Source of the DNA: Opitutia bacterium
GTDB taxonomy: Bacteria; Verrucomicrobiota; Verrucomicrobiia; Opitutales; Opitutaceae
DNA: 37,654 nt
Assembly (NCBI GenBank): GCA_947474365.1
Contig: CANJIU010000098.1
Coordinates: 1 to 37,654, forward strand
Reading direction: 5' to 3'
Below the pieces are notes generated by a model. The model did no database searches, had not been told where the DNA came from, and saw only the letters and a program-made list of their open reading frames with translations. Each line of letters begins with the position of its first letter. Positions within the stretch are counted from its first letter, which is position 1. Made by a program: the position numbers and the translations under genes. Positions 25,424 through 33,162 of the stretch are shown here, in pieces.

Positions 25424-25658
25424 CGCTCCGCGACGACGGCCAACATCTCCTTTGACCTGCTTCTGATGGATTGCCAGATGCCGGAGTTGGATGATTGGGA
25501 GGCAACCCGGCGCATCCGGGCACTGGAAACCGCCGGGCAGCCGAGTCCCGGGCGCCGCACTCACGGCGAACGCTTTTGCCGAAGAACGCCGCCGCTGCCT
25601 TGAGGTTGGAATGCATGACTTTTCAACCAGGCCGATGCGGTGTCCCCTACATAGCTGA
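25424..25658 (+). pseudogene. frameshifted relic of a response-regulator receiver domain
   Basis: Two adjacent frames together spell the second half of a receiver domain. The first (25451 on) reads 'FDLLLMDCQMPELDDWEATRRIRALE' up to about 25543. The second (about 25545 on) reads 'VPGAALTANAFAEERRRC' and continues 'LEVGMHDFSTRPM', to a TGA at 25656-25658. A single extra base near 25544 accounts for the shift. The N-terminal half with the acidic pair is absent, and the usual 'FLSKP' lysine motif is degraded to 'FSTRPM'. The pattern is that of the C-terminal receiver of a hybrid sensor kinase. It is a decayed fragment immediately after the GH43 gene, not a working protein. Confidence 0.8.
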
Positions 25659-25690
25659 TTCGCGAATTGAGCGGATACCCTCCCAGGATA

Positions 25691-25731
25691 TGACCGATAC
25701 CGGGAAATGACCGAGAGTTGACCGAGAGATG
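25691..25731. repeat. 11-bp tandem repeat before the conserved unknown gene
   Basis: TGACCGAGAGT (25708-25718) and TGACCGAGAGA (25719-25729) are adjacent copies, preceded by a related TGACCGATACC (25691-25701). The last unit runs into the first ATG (25729) of the next open frame. Confidence 0.6.
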
Positions 25732-25767
25732 AAAACGGCTTTTTCTGGGATTCAACCCACTCATCCC

Positions 25768-26337
25768 ATGGCCAAAGTGTCGCTGAATGCCCTGACATCC
25801 CATTTGCGTGGCCGGGTGGGGGATTTGGTCTTCAAGCGCTACGGAGACCGACTCGTGGTGACGAGGGTTCCGCAATTTAAGAAGAAACGAACGCTTTCGA
25901 AAGGGGAGCAGTCCCGTCAAAAAAAATTTGCCGCCGCGAATCGTTACGCCCTGGGTGTGTTAAACGACCCCAAGCGCCGCGCCGCCTACGCGGCCCTGGC
26001 GAAAAAATCAGGGCGTTCGATTCAGCTGGCGGCAATCAGTGATTTTCTCACGGTGCCGGTTATCCACGGGGTGGAAGCACGCCGCTTTCATGGGAACGCC
26101 GGTGATGAGATTCTCATCGACACCGATAATGGCCTGAAAGTATCGGAACTGCAGGTCGCGATTCGCGGGGAGAGAGGAAAAATCGTGGAAGAAGGAATGG
26201 CTGAGAGTGTCCGTGGCGTGTGGACCTATGCCGCCAAGCTCCCATACCCACCGGACAGCAGGCTCACCCTTGATGTGATCGCACGCGATCGGGCGGGCCA
26301 CACGGTGCGCTATCGCGAGCCGATGGTCGTCAAGTAA
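25768..26337 (+). CDS. conserved protein of unknown function
   Basis: A 189-residue protein from ATG 25768; an in-frame ATG at 25729 would add 13 residues of no family character. The N-terminal third carries 'LRGRVGDLVFKRYGDRLVVTRVP', then a very basic stretch 'QFKKKRTLSKGEQSRQKKFAAANRYA'. This pattern (GxVGDLVFKxYGDxxVVxRxP followed by a Lys/Arg-rich helix) recurs in small unannotated proteins of Bacteroidota and Verrucomicrobiota, as far as I recall. The C-terminal part (about residues 95-189) looks like a beta-sandwich, 'LKVSELQVAIRGERGKIVEEG', ending 'RAGHTVRYREPMVVK'. There is no signal peptide or membrane helix. Function is unknown; nucleic-acid binding is possible because of the basic segment, but unproven. 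It stands alone, 57 bp before the next gene. Confidence 0.75.
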   Translation: MAKVSLNALTSHLRGRVGDLVFKRYGDRLVVTRVPQFKKKRTLSKGEQSRQKKFAAANRYALGVLNDPKRRAAYAALAKKSGRSIQLAAISDFLTVPVIHGVEARRFHGNAGDEILIDTDNGLKVSELQVAIRGERGKIVEEGMAESVRGVWTYAAKLPYPPDSRLTLDVIARDRAGHTVRYREPMVVK

Positions 26338-26394
26338 TCGTTACATCGGCGGGAGGGCGCGGCTGAGGCTCCGCCGGGCGGGGTTTTCGGTTGC

Positions 26395-27060
26395 GTGGCC
26401 AATAAAAGTCCGTGCATTGGCGGCGTGAACGTTCACGTGCTGCCCGCCGGGCCAATCCAGACCAACGCCTATCTGCTGACCGCTCCTGCCCGCGGCGAGG
26501 CCGTCTTGATTGACGCACCTGGCGATGTCTGGTCGGACGTCGCCCCCATCCTGGAAGAGGAAAAATGCCGGCTCATCGAAGTGTGGATCACCCACGGCCA
26601 TTGGGACCACACCCAGGGCGGCGCGGAAGTGGTGCGACAGACGGGCGCCAAGGTGCGCGCCCATGTCGCCGACCGGCAGCTCATTGAGTCGCCCGCGATC
26701 ATGGAGCGCTTCATGGGACAGCGCATGAACCTCGAGGCGATTCACGTTGATCACTGGGTCGGGCAGGGGGACACGTTCGACGCGTTGGGTACGACGGTCG
26801 AAGTGCGACATGTGCCGGGACATTGTCCGGGCAACGTGCTGTTCTATTTTTCCGCCCAACACGCGGCATTTGTGGGCGACGCGCTATTCAACGGGAGCAT
26901 CGGGCGTACGGATCTGCCGGGTGGGAATTTCGAGGAACTCGAGCGTTCGATCCGCAGCCAGATTTACTCGCTGCCGGGTGAGACCACGGTGTTCCCCGGC
27001 CATGGACCGAGAACCAGTGTCGCAAACGAACGCAGCAGAAATCCCTATGTCAGCGGCTGA
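26395..27060 (+). CDS. metallo-beta-lactamase-fold hydrolase (glyoxalase II-like)
   Basis: A 221-residue cytoplasmic hydrolase. The start is a GTG at 26395. The fold begins 'VLPAGPIQTNAYLLTAP', followed by the zinc motif 'ITHGHWDHTQGG' (His67, His69, Asp71, His72). Further ligands sit in 'HVPGHCPGNV', 'FVGDALFNGSIGRTDLPGG' and 'FPGHGP', the usual YcbL/glyoxalase II-like set. Substrate is most likely a thioester such as S-lactoylglutathione or a related metabolite, but YcbL-type enzymes are often of undefined specificity. Its last 14 bp overlap the start of ribD, so the two are translationally coupled. A functional link to riboflavin synthesis is not otherwise evident. Confidence 0.88.
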   Translation: MANKSPCIGGVNVHVLPAGPIQTNAYLLTAPARGEAVLIDAPGDVWSDVAPILEEEKCRLIEVWITHGHWDHTQGGAEVVRQTGAKVRAHVADRQLIESPAIMERFMGQRMNLEAIHVDHWVGQGDTFDALGTTVEVRHVPGHCPGNVLFYFSAQHAAFVGDALFNGSIGRTDLPGGNFEELERSIRSQIYSLPGETTVFPGHGPRTSVANERSRNPYVSG

Positions 27061-28207
27061 ACACGAATCTTACATGCGCCGGGCGCTCGGGCTGGCCCGC
27101 AGCGTCTGGGGAACAACCCACCCGAACCCGATGGTCGGGGCGTTGATCGTCGAGGATGGCCAGGTCGTGGCCGAGGGTGCGACAGCGCCCGACGGCGGGC
27201 CGCACGCCGAGCGACTGGCCTTGCTCGCCCGGGGAAAGCCCCCGCGGCCCGGCGCCACCCTGTATGTGACACTCGAACCCTGCTCGACCCAGGGGCGCAC
27301 TGGAGCCTGCACCGATTCCATCATCGCATCGGGGATTAAAAAGGTGGTCGTCGGCGCCACCGATCCGAATCCGGCGCATGCGGGCCGTGGATACGCCGTG
27401 CTGCGCGCCGCGGGAGTCGAGGTAATCAGCGGCGTGTTGGAGCCGGAATGCACGGACCTGAATCTCATCTTCAACCACTGGATCACGCAGGGCGGGCCAT
27501 TGCTGGCGGCGAAGGTGGCGACAACCCTCGACGGCAAGATCGCCTGCCGCACCGGTGAGTCAAAATGGATCACGAACGAGCGCGCGCGGGCGGACGTGCA
27601 TCGCTGGCGCCGGCTGTTTCCCGGCATCGCAGTTGGGGCGATGACCGTGCTGAAAGACAACCCGCGTCTGACGGTGCGGCAGGAAGGGCAACCCGAGTGG
27701 TGTCCGTGGCGTTTCGTTTTCGATGGACTGCTGCGCACGGTCGTGGACAAGAGTCTGCCGTCGGTGTTCACTGATGAATTTCGCGACCGCACGATCGTCG
27801 TGACGACGCCGCATGGCGGGCTGGGTTATGTGCGCAAGTTGCGCGAAATGGGCATCAAGGTCTGGATCTTTGATTCGCCGACGCAGCGCGTGCTCCTGCC
27901 GGACTTCCGGAAAAAATGCGCCGAGGAACGCATCGCGGGCGTGCTGGTCGAGGGCGGGGCGCAGTTGATCGCCGAACTCGTGCGCGTCCGGCAGCTCGAT
28001 TATCTCTTCGCCTACCACGCGCCGGTGATTTTCGCCGACGAGAAGGCGAAATCGATGTTCAGCGGATTGCGGCCGGAGAAACTGGAGCATGCGATCCGGC
28101 TCACCGGGGTGCAGCATGAGGTTTTCGATGGCGATATGCTGATGCGCGGGCGCGTCGCCTATCCCGAAAAGCTGTTGGTGGATGAAACCGTGTTCGGGCT
28201 GCGCTAG
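27047..28207 (+). CDS. ribD: riboflavin biosynthesis protein RibD (deaminase/reductase)
   Basis: A bifunctional 386-residue enzyme. The N-terminal domain deaminates the pyrimidine intermediate of riboflavin synthesis, and the C-terminal domain reduces the ribosyl chain with NADPH. The deaminase domain (about 1-145) shows 'HPNPMVGALIV', the zinc ligand and catalytic Glu in 'GGPHAERLAL' (His53, Glu55), and cysteines in 'LEPCSTQGRTGACTDSII' (Cys79, Cys88). The RibD_C reductase domain (about 150-375) shows 'PLLAAKVATTLDGKIAC', 'ITNERARADVHRWR', 'VGAMTVLKDNPRLTVR' and 'GVLVEGGAQLIAELV'. Both halves look intact. ATG 27047 matches the family N-terminus and overlaps the previous gene by 14 bp. No FMN riboswitch is present before the operon. 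An esterase-SMP-30 gene starts 25 bp downstream. Confidence 0.96.
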   Translation: MSAAEHESYMRRALGLARSVWGTTHPNPMVGALIVEDGQVVAEGATAPDGGPHAERLALLARGKPPRPGATLYVTLEPCSTQGRTGACTDSIIASGIKKVVVGATDPNPAHAGRGYAVLRAAGVEVISGVLEPECTDLNLIFNHWITQGGPLLAAKVATTLDGKIACRTGESKWITNERARADVHRWRRLFPGIAVGAMTVLKDNPRLTVRQEGQPEWCPWRFVFDGLLRTVVDKSLPSVFTDEFRDRTIVVTTPHGGLGYVRKLREMGIKVWIFDSPTQRVLLPDFRKKCAEERIAGVLVEGGAQLIAELVRVRQLDYLFAYHAPVIFADEKAKSMFSGLRPEKLEHAIRLTGVQHEVFDGDMLMRGRVAYPEKLLVDETVFGLR

Positions 28208-28232
28208 CCGGTCTGCGTCCGCCGCAATTTCC

Positions 28233-30002
28233 ATGCGTCACCTGTCCTGCCTTGCCCTGTGTCTGCTGTTCCCATTCGCCCTGACCTTGGGGCTAAACGC
28301 CGCGGAAGGCGACTTCCCGCCGCATCCCGACTCAATCGTCCGTCCCGGCGTGCCGAAGGGCGATCTGATCAAGTTCGATTTATCCGGATCAAAAGTATTT
28401 CCCGGCACGACGCACGAGGTGACGGTGTACGTGCCGAAGCAGTACGATCCCGCCAAGCCGGCCTGCGTGTACGTCAACCAGGACGGCGTGCAATGGGGCG
28501 CGCCGGTGGTGTTCGACAACCTGATCGCGCGCGGCGACCTGCCAGTGATGGTCGGTGTGTTTGTCCGGCCCGGGGTCGTGAAAGCGGCGAACGGGGCCAC
28601 CGCGCTCGACCGCTTCAACCGCAGCTATGAGTACGACGGCCTCGGTGATGGGTATGCGCGCTTCGTGCTCGACGAGTTGTTGCCCGCGGTGGAGACCAAA
28701 GTGACGCCGGACGGCCGCGCGATCAAATTGTCGAAATCCGGCAACGACCGGGCGATCGGCGGCTCGAGCAGCGGGGCGATTTGCGCGTTTACGGCGGCTT
28801 GGGAGCGGCCGGATGCGTTCAGCCGGGTCTTCAGCAACGTCGGGACGTTTGTCGGCCTGCGCGGGGGAGACCTCTATCCGACCTTGATTCGGAAATACGA
28901 ACCGCGCGGGCTCCGCGTGTTCCTCGTCGACGGTTCCCATGACAACAACATCTACGCCGGCGATTGGTGGATGGCGAACCAGACGATGGAACGCGCGCTC
29001 GTGTTTGCCGGCTACGAAGTCAACCACGTCTGGGGCGAGGGCGGACACAACGGCAAGCACGGCACGGCGGTTTTCCCCGACGCGATGCGCTGGCTGTGGA
29101 AGGGCTGGCCCGAACCGGTGAAGTCGGCGGCGCCGACGAAGAATGACTATCTTGCCACGCTCCTGATTCCGGGCGAGTCATGGCAGCTGGTGTCCGACGG
29201 CTACAAACTCTCCGAGGGCGCGGTGGTGAACGCAAAAGGGGAGGTCTGGTTCACCGACATTCCCAACAGCAAGGCGTACAAGATTTCGTTGGACGGCAAG
29301 GTGACGCTCTCCCGCGAAAACACGAACCGCGCCAATGGGCAGGCATTCGGGTCGGATGGTCGGCTGTATGCCGTCGCCAGCGGCACGCAGCAGGTGCTGG
29401 CGTACAGCGAAGCCGGCGCCGTATCTGTCATCGCAGATGGAATCGCCGGCAACGACCTGGTTGTCGCCCATAACGGAAACATCTACGTCACGAATCCGCC
29501 CGGTGGCGCGAGCAACGAGCCGAGCAAGGTCTGGTTGATCAAGCCGGACGGCGGCAAGCAGGTCGTCGATTCGGGCCTCCGGTTTGCGAACGGCATCGCG
29601 CTGTCGCCGGACCAATCGCTGCTCTACGTCGCGGACTACCGTTCCCACTGGGTTTACAGCTATTCCATCCTTCCCGACGGCACGCTCGCCAACAAGCAGC
29701 GCTATTATTGGCTGCACCAACCTGACGCCATCGATCAAAGCAGCACCGATGGGATGAAGGTCGACCGTGACGGCCGGCTCTACGTTGCGACGGCACTCGG
29801 CGTGCAGATCTGCGATCAAGCGGGCCGCGTGAACGCCATCATTCCGACGCCGAATGGACGGATCACCAACCTTGTCCTCGGTGGGGAGAAATTTGATACG
29901 CTCTACGCGACTTGCGTCGACAAGGTCTACAAGCGAAAACTTCGGACGACCGGGGCGAACGCGTGGGATGCGCCCAACAAGCCGACCGCGCCAAGGCTTT
30001 GA
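28233..30002 (+). CDS. secreted two-domain protein: CE1-like esterase fused to SMP-30/gluconolactonase propeller
   Basis: A 589-residue predicted secreted protein with a signal peptide (about 1-24). Residues of about 30-300 are an alpha/beta-hydrolase of the esterase D/CE1 type: 'EVTVYVPKQYDPAKPACVYVNQDG', the nucleophile elbow 'GGSSSG' (Ser179), 'VFLVDGSHDNN' (Asp234 or Asp237) and 'GGHNGKHG' (His272). Residues of about 315-580 form a six-bladed SMP-30/gluconolactonase-like propeller: 'LSEGAVVNAKGEVWFTDIP', 'NGIALSPDQSLLYVADYRSH', 'DGMKVDRDGRLYVATALGVQICD' and 'ITNLVLGGEKFDTLYATCVDKVY'. The esterase could remove acyl groups from a glycan, and the propeller could hydrolyse a lactone. The fused arrangement hints at one substrate carrying both features, such as a sugar-acid ester. 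It starts 25 bp after ribD, with no obvious functional connection. Confidence 0.88.
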   Translation: MRHLSCLALCLLFPFALTLGLNAAEGDFPPHPDSIVRPGVPKGDLIKFDLSGSKVFPGTTHEVTVYVPKQYDPAKPACVYVNQDGVQWGAPVVFDNLIARGDLPVMVGVFVRPGVVKAANGATALDRFNRSYEYDGLGDGYARFVLDELLPAVETKVTPDGRAIKLSKSGNDRAIGGSSSGAICAFTAAWERPDAFSRVFSNVGTFVGLRGGDLYPTLIRKYEPRGLRVFLVDGSHDNNIYAGDWWMANQTMERALVFAGYEVNHVWGEGGHNGKHGTAVFPDAMRWLWKGWPEPVKSAAPTKNDYLATLLIPGESWQLVSDGYKLSEGAVVNAKGEVWFTDIPNSKAYKISLDGKVTLSRENTNRANGQAFGSDGRLYAVASGTQQVLAYSEAGAVSVIADGIAGNDLVVAHNGNIYVTNPPGGASNEPSKVWLIKPDGGKQVVDSGLRFANGIALSPDQSLLYVADYRSHWVYSYSILPDGTLANKQRYYWLHQPDAIDQSSTDGMKVDRDGRLYVATALGVQICDQAGRVNAIIPTPNGRITNLVLGGEKFDTLYATCVDKVYKRKLRTTGANAWDAPNKPTAPRL

Positions 30003-30026
30003 CCGCGGAGGGCGATTGAAAGCGGA

Positions 30027-30109
30027 GGAGGGGCGAACCCGCGTGGATTTGTCGCCGGATTAGAACCCCTTCCAAGTCCGCTCCACGGCTTCATCGGATC
30101 CGCCCCTCC
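30027..30109. other. nested inverted repeats in a convergent gap
   Basis: Three nested stems lie in the 201-bp gap between converging genes. Outer: GGAGGGGCG (30027-30035) with CGCCCCTCC (30101-30109), 9 bp. Middle: CGTGGA (30042-30047) with TCCACG (30082-30087), 6 bp. Inner: CGGATT (30056-30061) with AGTCCG (30075-30080), 6 bp including one G-T pair, closing a 13-nt loop. No T-run follows on either strand. It could be a bidirectional terminator, a structured RNA or a cruciform. Confidence 0.45.
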
Positions 30110-30154
30110 GCGAACCAGATTCAAGGTCCGAGCTGGGAGTGCACGCCGTCGCGA

Positions 30155-30170
30155 TACCCGAAATCGGGTA
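30155..30170. repeat. 7-bp perfect inverted repeat
   Basis: TACCCGA, AA, TCGGGTA: two perfect 7-bp arms around two central bases, 34 bp beyond the BtpA-family stop codon. The shape is that of a dimeric operator or small palindrome rather than a terminator. Confidence 0.6.
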
Positions 30171-30203
30171 GACACGGCGATTGTCGCGGCGGACACGCGG
30201 GGT

Positions 30204-31010
30204 TTATCGGACGGCAGCGACGGCGCGAAGAAACCGACGAACCCGCTTGGCCTCAACCGCGCCCGCCCAATGCCCGCCGGTCTTGAACTCCGAACCGACG
30301 ATGAAGCCATCGGCGTCGGCATAGAAGGAGGCGACGTTCTCCGCGGTAACACCCGAGCCCAGGAAAACAGGCAGCCGCGTCGCACGTTTGACGTCGCGGA
30401 CGTCGGCCGGCTTGGGGGCGTCGCCTGTGACGGCGCCGGTCACGATGACGGCGTCGCCGCGCATGAATTCGACCGCGTGTGCCGTCTCCCCGATTCCGAT
30501 GTCGGCGGTGATGGCGTGGGAGCTGTGTTTTTTCTTCACGTCGGCCCATACCTGCACGCGTTCCGCGCCGATGGTGCGTCGATACCGCAATAACTCGGCA
30601 GCCGATGACTGGATGAAGCCCTCGTCAGCGACATGGGCAAAAGCGAAGCCCTCAGCGCGGATGTAATCGAGTCCCGCGGCGTGAGCGACGGCCAGGGCCT
30701 CGCGATTGGCGCCCGCGAGGATTTGGATACCGACGGGAAGTTCGGCGACCTCCTTCACCACACGCGCGATAATCGCCATCGCAGCGACTATCTCGGGACC
30801 GACGTGCCCACGCTGATACGGGGTGTCGTGCATGTTCTCCAGCATGAGCCCGTCGACACCGGCGTCGCGGCAGAGCATCGCCTCCTGGAGGGCCTGAGTC
30901 TCGATGTCGCGCAGTGAGCGATTCGCGGCAGGTGTGCCGGGGAGCGCGCTGAGATGGATCATCGCGATGACCGGCTTCGGTGAGCCGAAGAGTGGGGAAG
31001 ATTTGGCCAT
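30204..31010 (-). CDS. BtpA/SgcQ-family TIM-barrel protein
   Basis: A 268-residue protein of the BtpA family, which includes cyanobacterial BtpA (photosystem I biogenesis) and enterobacterial SgcQ (sugar-operon protein). The sequence has 'VIAMIHLSALPGTP' at the N-terminus, 'DAGVDGLMLENMHDTPY', 'VGIQILAGANREALAVAHAAGLDYIRAEGFAFAHVADEGF', 'VWADVKKKHSSH' and 'VTGAVTGDAPK...LPVFLGSGVTAENV', a strong match across the barrel. The biochemical activity is not settled for the family; a role in sugar or nucleoside metabolism is more credible here than photosynthesis. ATG 31010 is preferred to GTG 31022. No gene of a phototrophic apparatus is in the window. It is divergent from the damaged lipoprotein gene. 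Confidence 0.88.
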   Translation of the reverse strand: MAKSSPLFGSPKPVIAMIHLSALPGTPAANRSLRDIETQALQEAMLCRDAGVDGLMLENMHDTPYQRGHVGPEIVAAMAIIARVVKEVAELPVGIQILAGANREALAVAHAAGLDYIRAEGFAFAHVADEGFIQSSAAELLRYRRTIGAERVQVWADVKKKHSSHAITADIGIGETAHAVEFMRGDAVIVTGAVTGDAPKPADVRDVKRATRLPVFLGSGVTAENVASFYADADGFIVGSEFKTGGHWAGAVEAKRVRRFLRAVAAVR

Positions 31011-31141
31011 GGAAGACGCCACAAGTTACCGCTTCCGGCGAGCAAACCAAGGCTAACCCGCGTGCGGAGACAGTTCCGCGCACGGGAAATGGGGCGTTTG
31101 GGACATTGCCGAATCCGGAGATTGGAAACACGCTGAGGACG

Positions 31142-32114
31142 ATGCAGCACCGCTCACGAATCGCCTTAATCGGGAGTTCCACGGTTTTAGTCTTACTCGT
31201 CGGGTGCGCCAATTTCGGCTGGGTCAACCATCCCGACGGTCAGGCGACGATTCGTCGAACGGTCGGAAGTTCCGAAATCGTCATCACGACAACGCCGCGG
31301 CTGGCCGGCGCGATTCATTCGCTGACGTGGAACGGGGTTGAGTTCATCGATTCGACGGATCACGGCCGGCAATTGCAGTCCGCCTCAAATCTCGACGCTG
31401 ACATCTTGCCGATCCGGGCGGAAACGTTCAATCCGACCGAGGCCGGATCGCGGCGCGATCATATCGGAGACAAGTCGTCGAGCCGGCTGTTGTCGTTCCG
31501 CTCGTCCGGGCTCCGCACTCGAATCAAAGACACAGATGGCGTTCTGGCTGGTGCCGGGGGAATTGTCGGGTGGGCATCCGGCCCGCAACACGACGGTCCT
31601 CTCGAATCATCTCCTCTTCAAACGCGTCGCGATCGGCTGGCGGGATATGTCGAACGTCATCGCCTATGACGTCGTGTTCACGGTCCCATCGGGCGAGCGT
31701 CACCAACAAGCCGTGTTTGAGGCGCTGACCGGCTACATGCCGGCGAGGTTCTCACGTTTTTTGAAATTCAACGGAAGCTCGGGCGAATTGGAGCCATTGG
31801 ATGACGGCCCCGGGGAACAGAACGAGCCCGTGGTGTTGGCGACCGAAGAGGGTGGATACGCGATGGGAATCTGGTCGCCGGAAGCGGGCGCCCGTTACGG
31901 GCGGTTTCGTTTCCCGCGGGCCAAGGTCGTGAAGTGGAACTGCGTTTTTCGCCGGGGAGGACCGGGGCAGCGGATCGCGCCGGGCGATTACCCGTTCCGT
32001 CAATTCGTGATTGTCGGGGACCTGACCACGGTGCGCGACTGTCTCCGGAAATTGGAACGTGAAAACACGAGCGCCCGTGCGAACGACGTTGTGCCAACTC
32101 CGCTACCTCAGTGA
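31142..32114 (+). pseudogene. lipoprotein gene interrupted by one frameshift (DUF-type, secreted sugar-like protein)
   Basis: The frame from ATG 31142 encodes a lipoprotein signal with lipobox 'LLVGC' and then 'IVITTTPRLAGAIHSLTWNGVEFIDS', and leaves the family pattern after 'LRTRIK' (about 31528). The next frame, one base on, continues 'TQMAFWLVPGELSGGHPARNTTVLSN', then 'VIAYDVVFTVPSGE', 'FEALTGYMP', 'GPGEQNEPVVLATEEGGYAMGIWSPE', and runs to the stop at 32114. Removing one base near 31529 joins them into a 323-residue protein. The downstream half matches, by my recollection, a conserved family of Bacteroidota, Planctomycetota and Verrucomicrobiota of unknown function. As drawn the gene is broken. 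It could be a true pseudogene, an assembly error, or, less likely, a programmed shift. It overlaps the galE stop by 7 bp. Confidence 0.8.
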
Positions 32115-33100
32115 TCACCGTAGCCGTTCGGGTGTGTCGAATGCCACTTCCAAGCGGTGGCGACGATGGATTCGATGTCGGGAAACTTTACCTTCCAGCC
32201 GAGCTCGCGCTGCGCCTTGGCCGAGTCGGCGAAAAGGGCGGGCGGATCTCCGGGACGCCGCGGGCTTTCGATCACTTTGACGGGCCGGCCGACGATCTTC
32301 TCGACGGCGCGAATGACCGCACGGTTCGAGGTAGGCGATCCGGTGCCGAGGTTGTAGAAGAGCTGGGTGCCGGGGGTGGCAAGCCGGTCGAAGACGGCAA
32401 TATGAGCGCGACTGAGGTCGTCGACGTGCACGTAGTCACGCAGGCAGGTGCCATCGGGAGTGGGGTAATCCGTGCCGAAAAGTTGCAGGTTCGGGCGCTT
32501 GCCGGTCGCCACGTCAATCGCCACCGGAATCAGATGGGTTTCCGGCGAGTGGTCCTCGCCGATCGAGCCGTCCTCGGACGCGCCCGCCGCGTTAAAGTAG
32601 CGGAACGCGGCGAAACTGAGTCCATGGGCGACGGCGAGGGCCTTGAGCGCCTGTTCGATGTCGAGCTTGGTCTGCCCGTACGGATTGATAGGTGCCTGCG
32701 GCAGATTTTCGTGGATCGGGAGCGTCGCGGGGACGCCGAAGGTTGCGCAGGTCGACGAGAAGACGAATTTCTTCACGCCGGCGTCGAGCATCGCTCGCAG
32801 GAGATGAAGGGTGGCGACGACATTGTTGAAATAATACTTCAGCGGATCGGTGACGGATTCGCCGACGTAGCAGTAGGCGGCGAAGTGCATCACGACCTCG
32901 ATTTTCTCGTCGCGCAGCACGCGCCCCACAAAGGCCTCGTCGCCCAGGTTGCCGTCGTAGTGCCGGACTGCAGGTGCAAGTGCGCCGCGATGCCCGTAGA
33001 CCAGGTTGTCGAGCACCACGGGCCGATGCCCCGCCGCGACGAGCTGACGCACGCAATGACTGCCGATGTAACCGGCGCCTCCGACAACGAGAACATTCAT
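32108..33100 (-). CDS. galE: UDP-glucose 4-epimerase
   Basis: A 330-residue short-chain-dehydrogenase epimerase interconverting UDP-glucose and UDP-galactose, feeding galactose into metabolism or cell-envelope glycans. Visible motifs are the NAD site 'VLVVGGAGYIGSHCV' (residues 4-18), 'MHFAAYCYVGESVTDPLKYYFNNV', the catalytic 'SST' (115-117) and Tyr-x-x-x-Lys in 'NPYGQTKLDIEQ' (Tyr141, Lys145), 'AAFRYFNAAGA' and 'CLRDYVHVDDL'. Full length and apparently functional. An AAGG lies about 10 bp before ATG 33100 and may be a weak Shine-Dalgarno. It diverges from the ketosynthase gene with a 62-bp gap and converges with the damaged lipoprotein gene. A link to galactan degradation nearby is plausible but indirect. 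Confidence 0.96.
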   Translation of the reverse strand: MNVLVVGGAGYIGSHCVRQLVAAGHRPVVLDNLVYGHRGALAPAVRHYDGNLGDEAFVGRVLRDEKIEVVMHFAAYCYVGESVTDPLKYYFNNVVATLHLLRAMLDAGVKKFVFSSTCATFGVPATLPIHENLPQAPINPYGQTKLDIEQALKALAVAHGLSFAAFRYFNAAGASEDGSIGEDHSPETHLIPVAIDVATGKRPNLQLFGTDYPTPDGTCLRDYVHVDDLSRAHIAVFDRLATPGTQLFYNLGTGSPTSNRAVIRAVEKIVGRPVKVIESPRRPGDPPALFADSAKAQRELGWKVKFPDIESIVATAWKWHSTHPNGYGDH

Positions 33101-33162
33101 GAGTGTCAGCCTTGTATTGCTTTCGGGCGGGTGATGGCTAGCGATTTCCGATTCCCGCCAGA

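Noticed and set aside
30027..30109. tRNA-like or tRNA-derived segment on the minus strand, with paired ends GGAGGGG/CCCCTCC and a GGTTC
   Set aside because: The T-arm is not present at the right distance from the acceptor end, there is no CCA or discriminator context, and the spacing does not fit any tRNA type.
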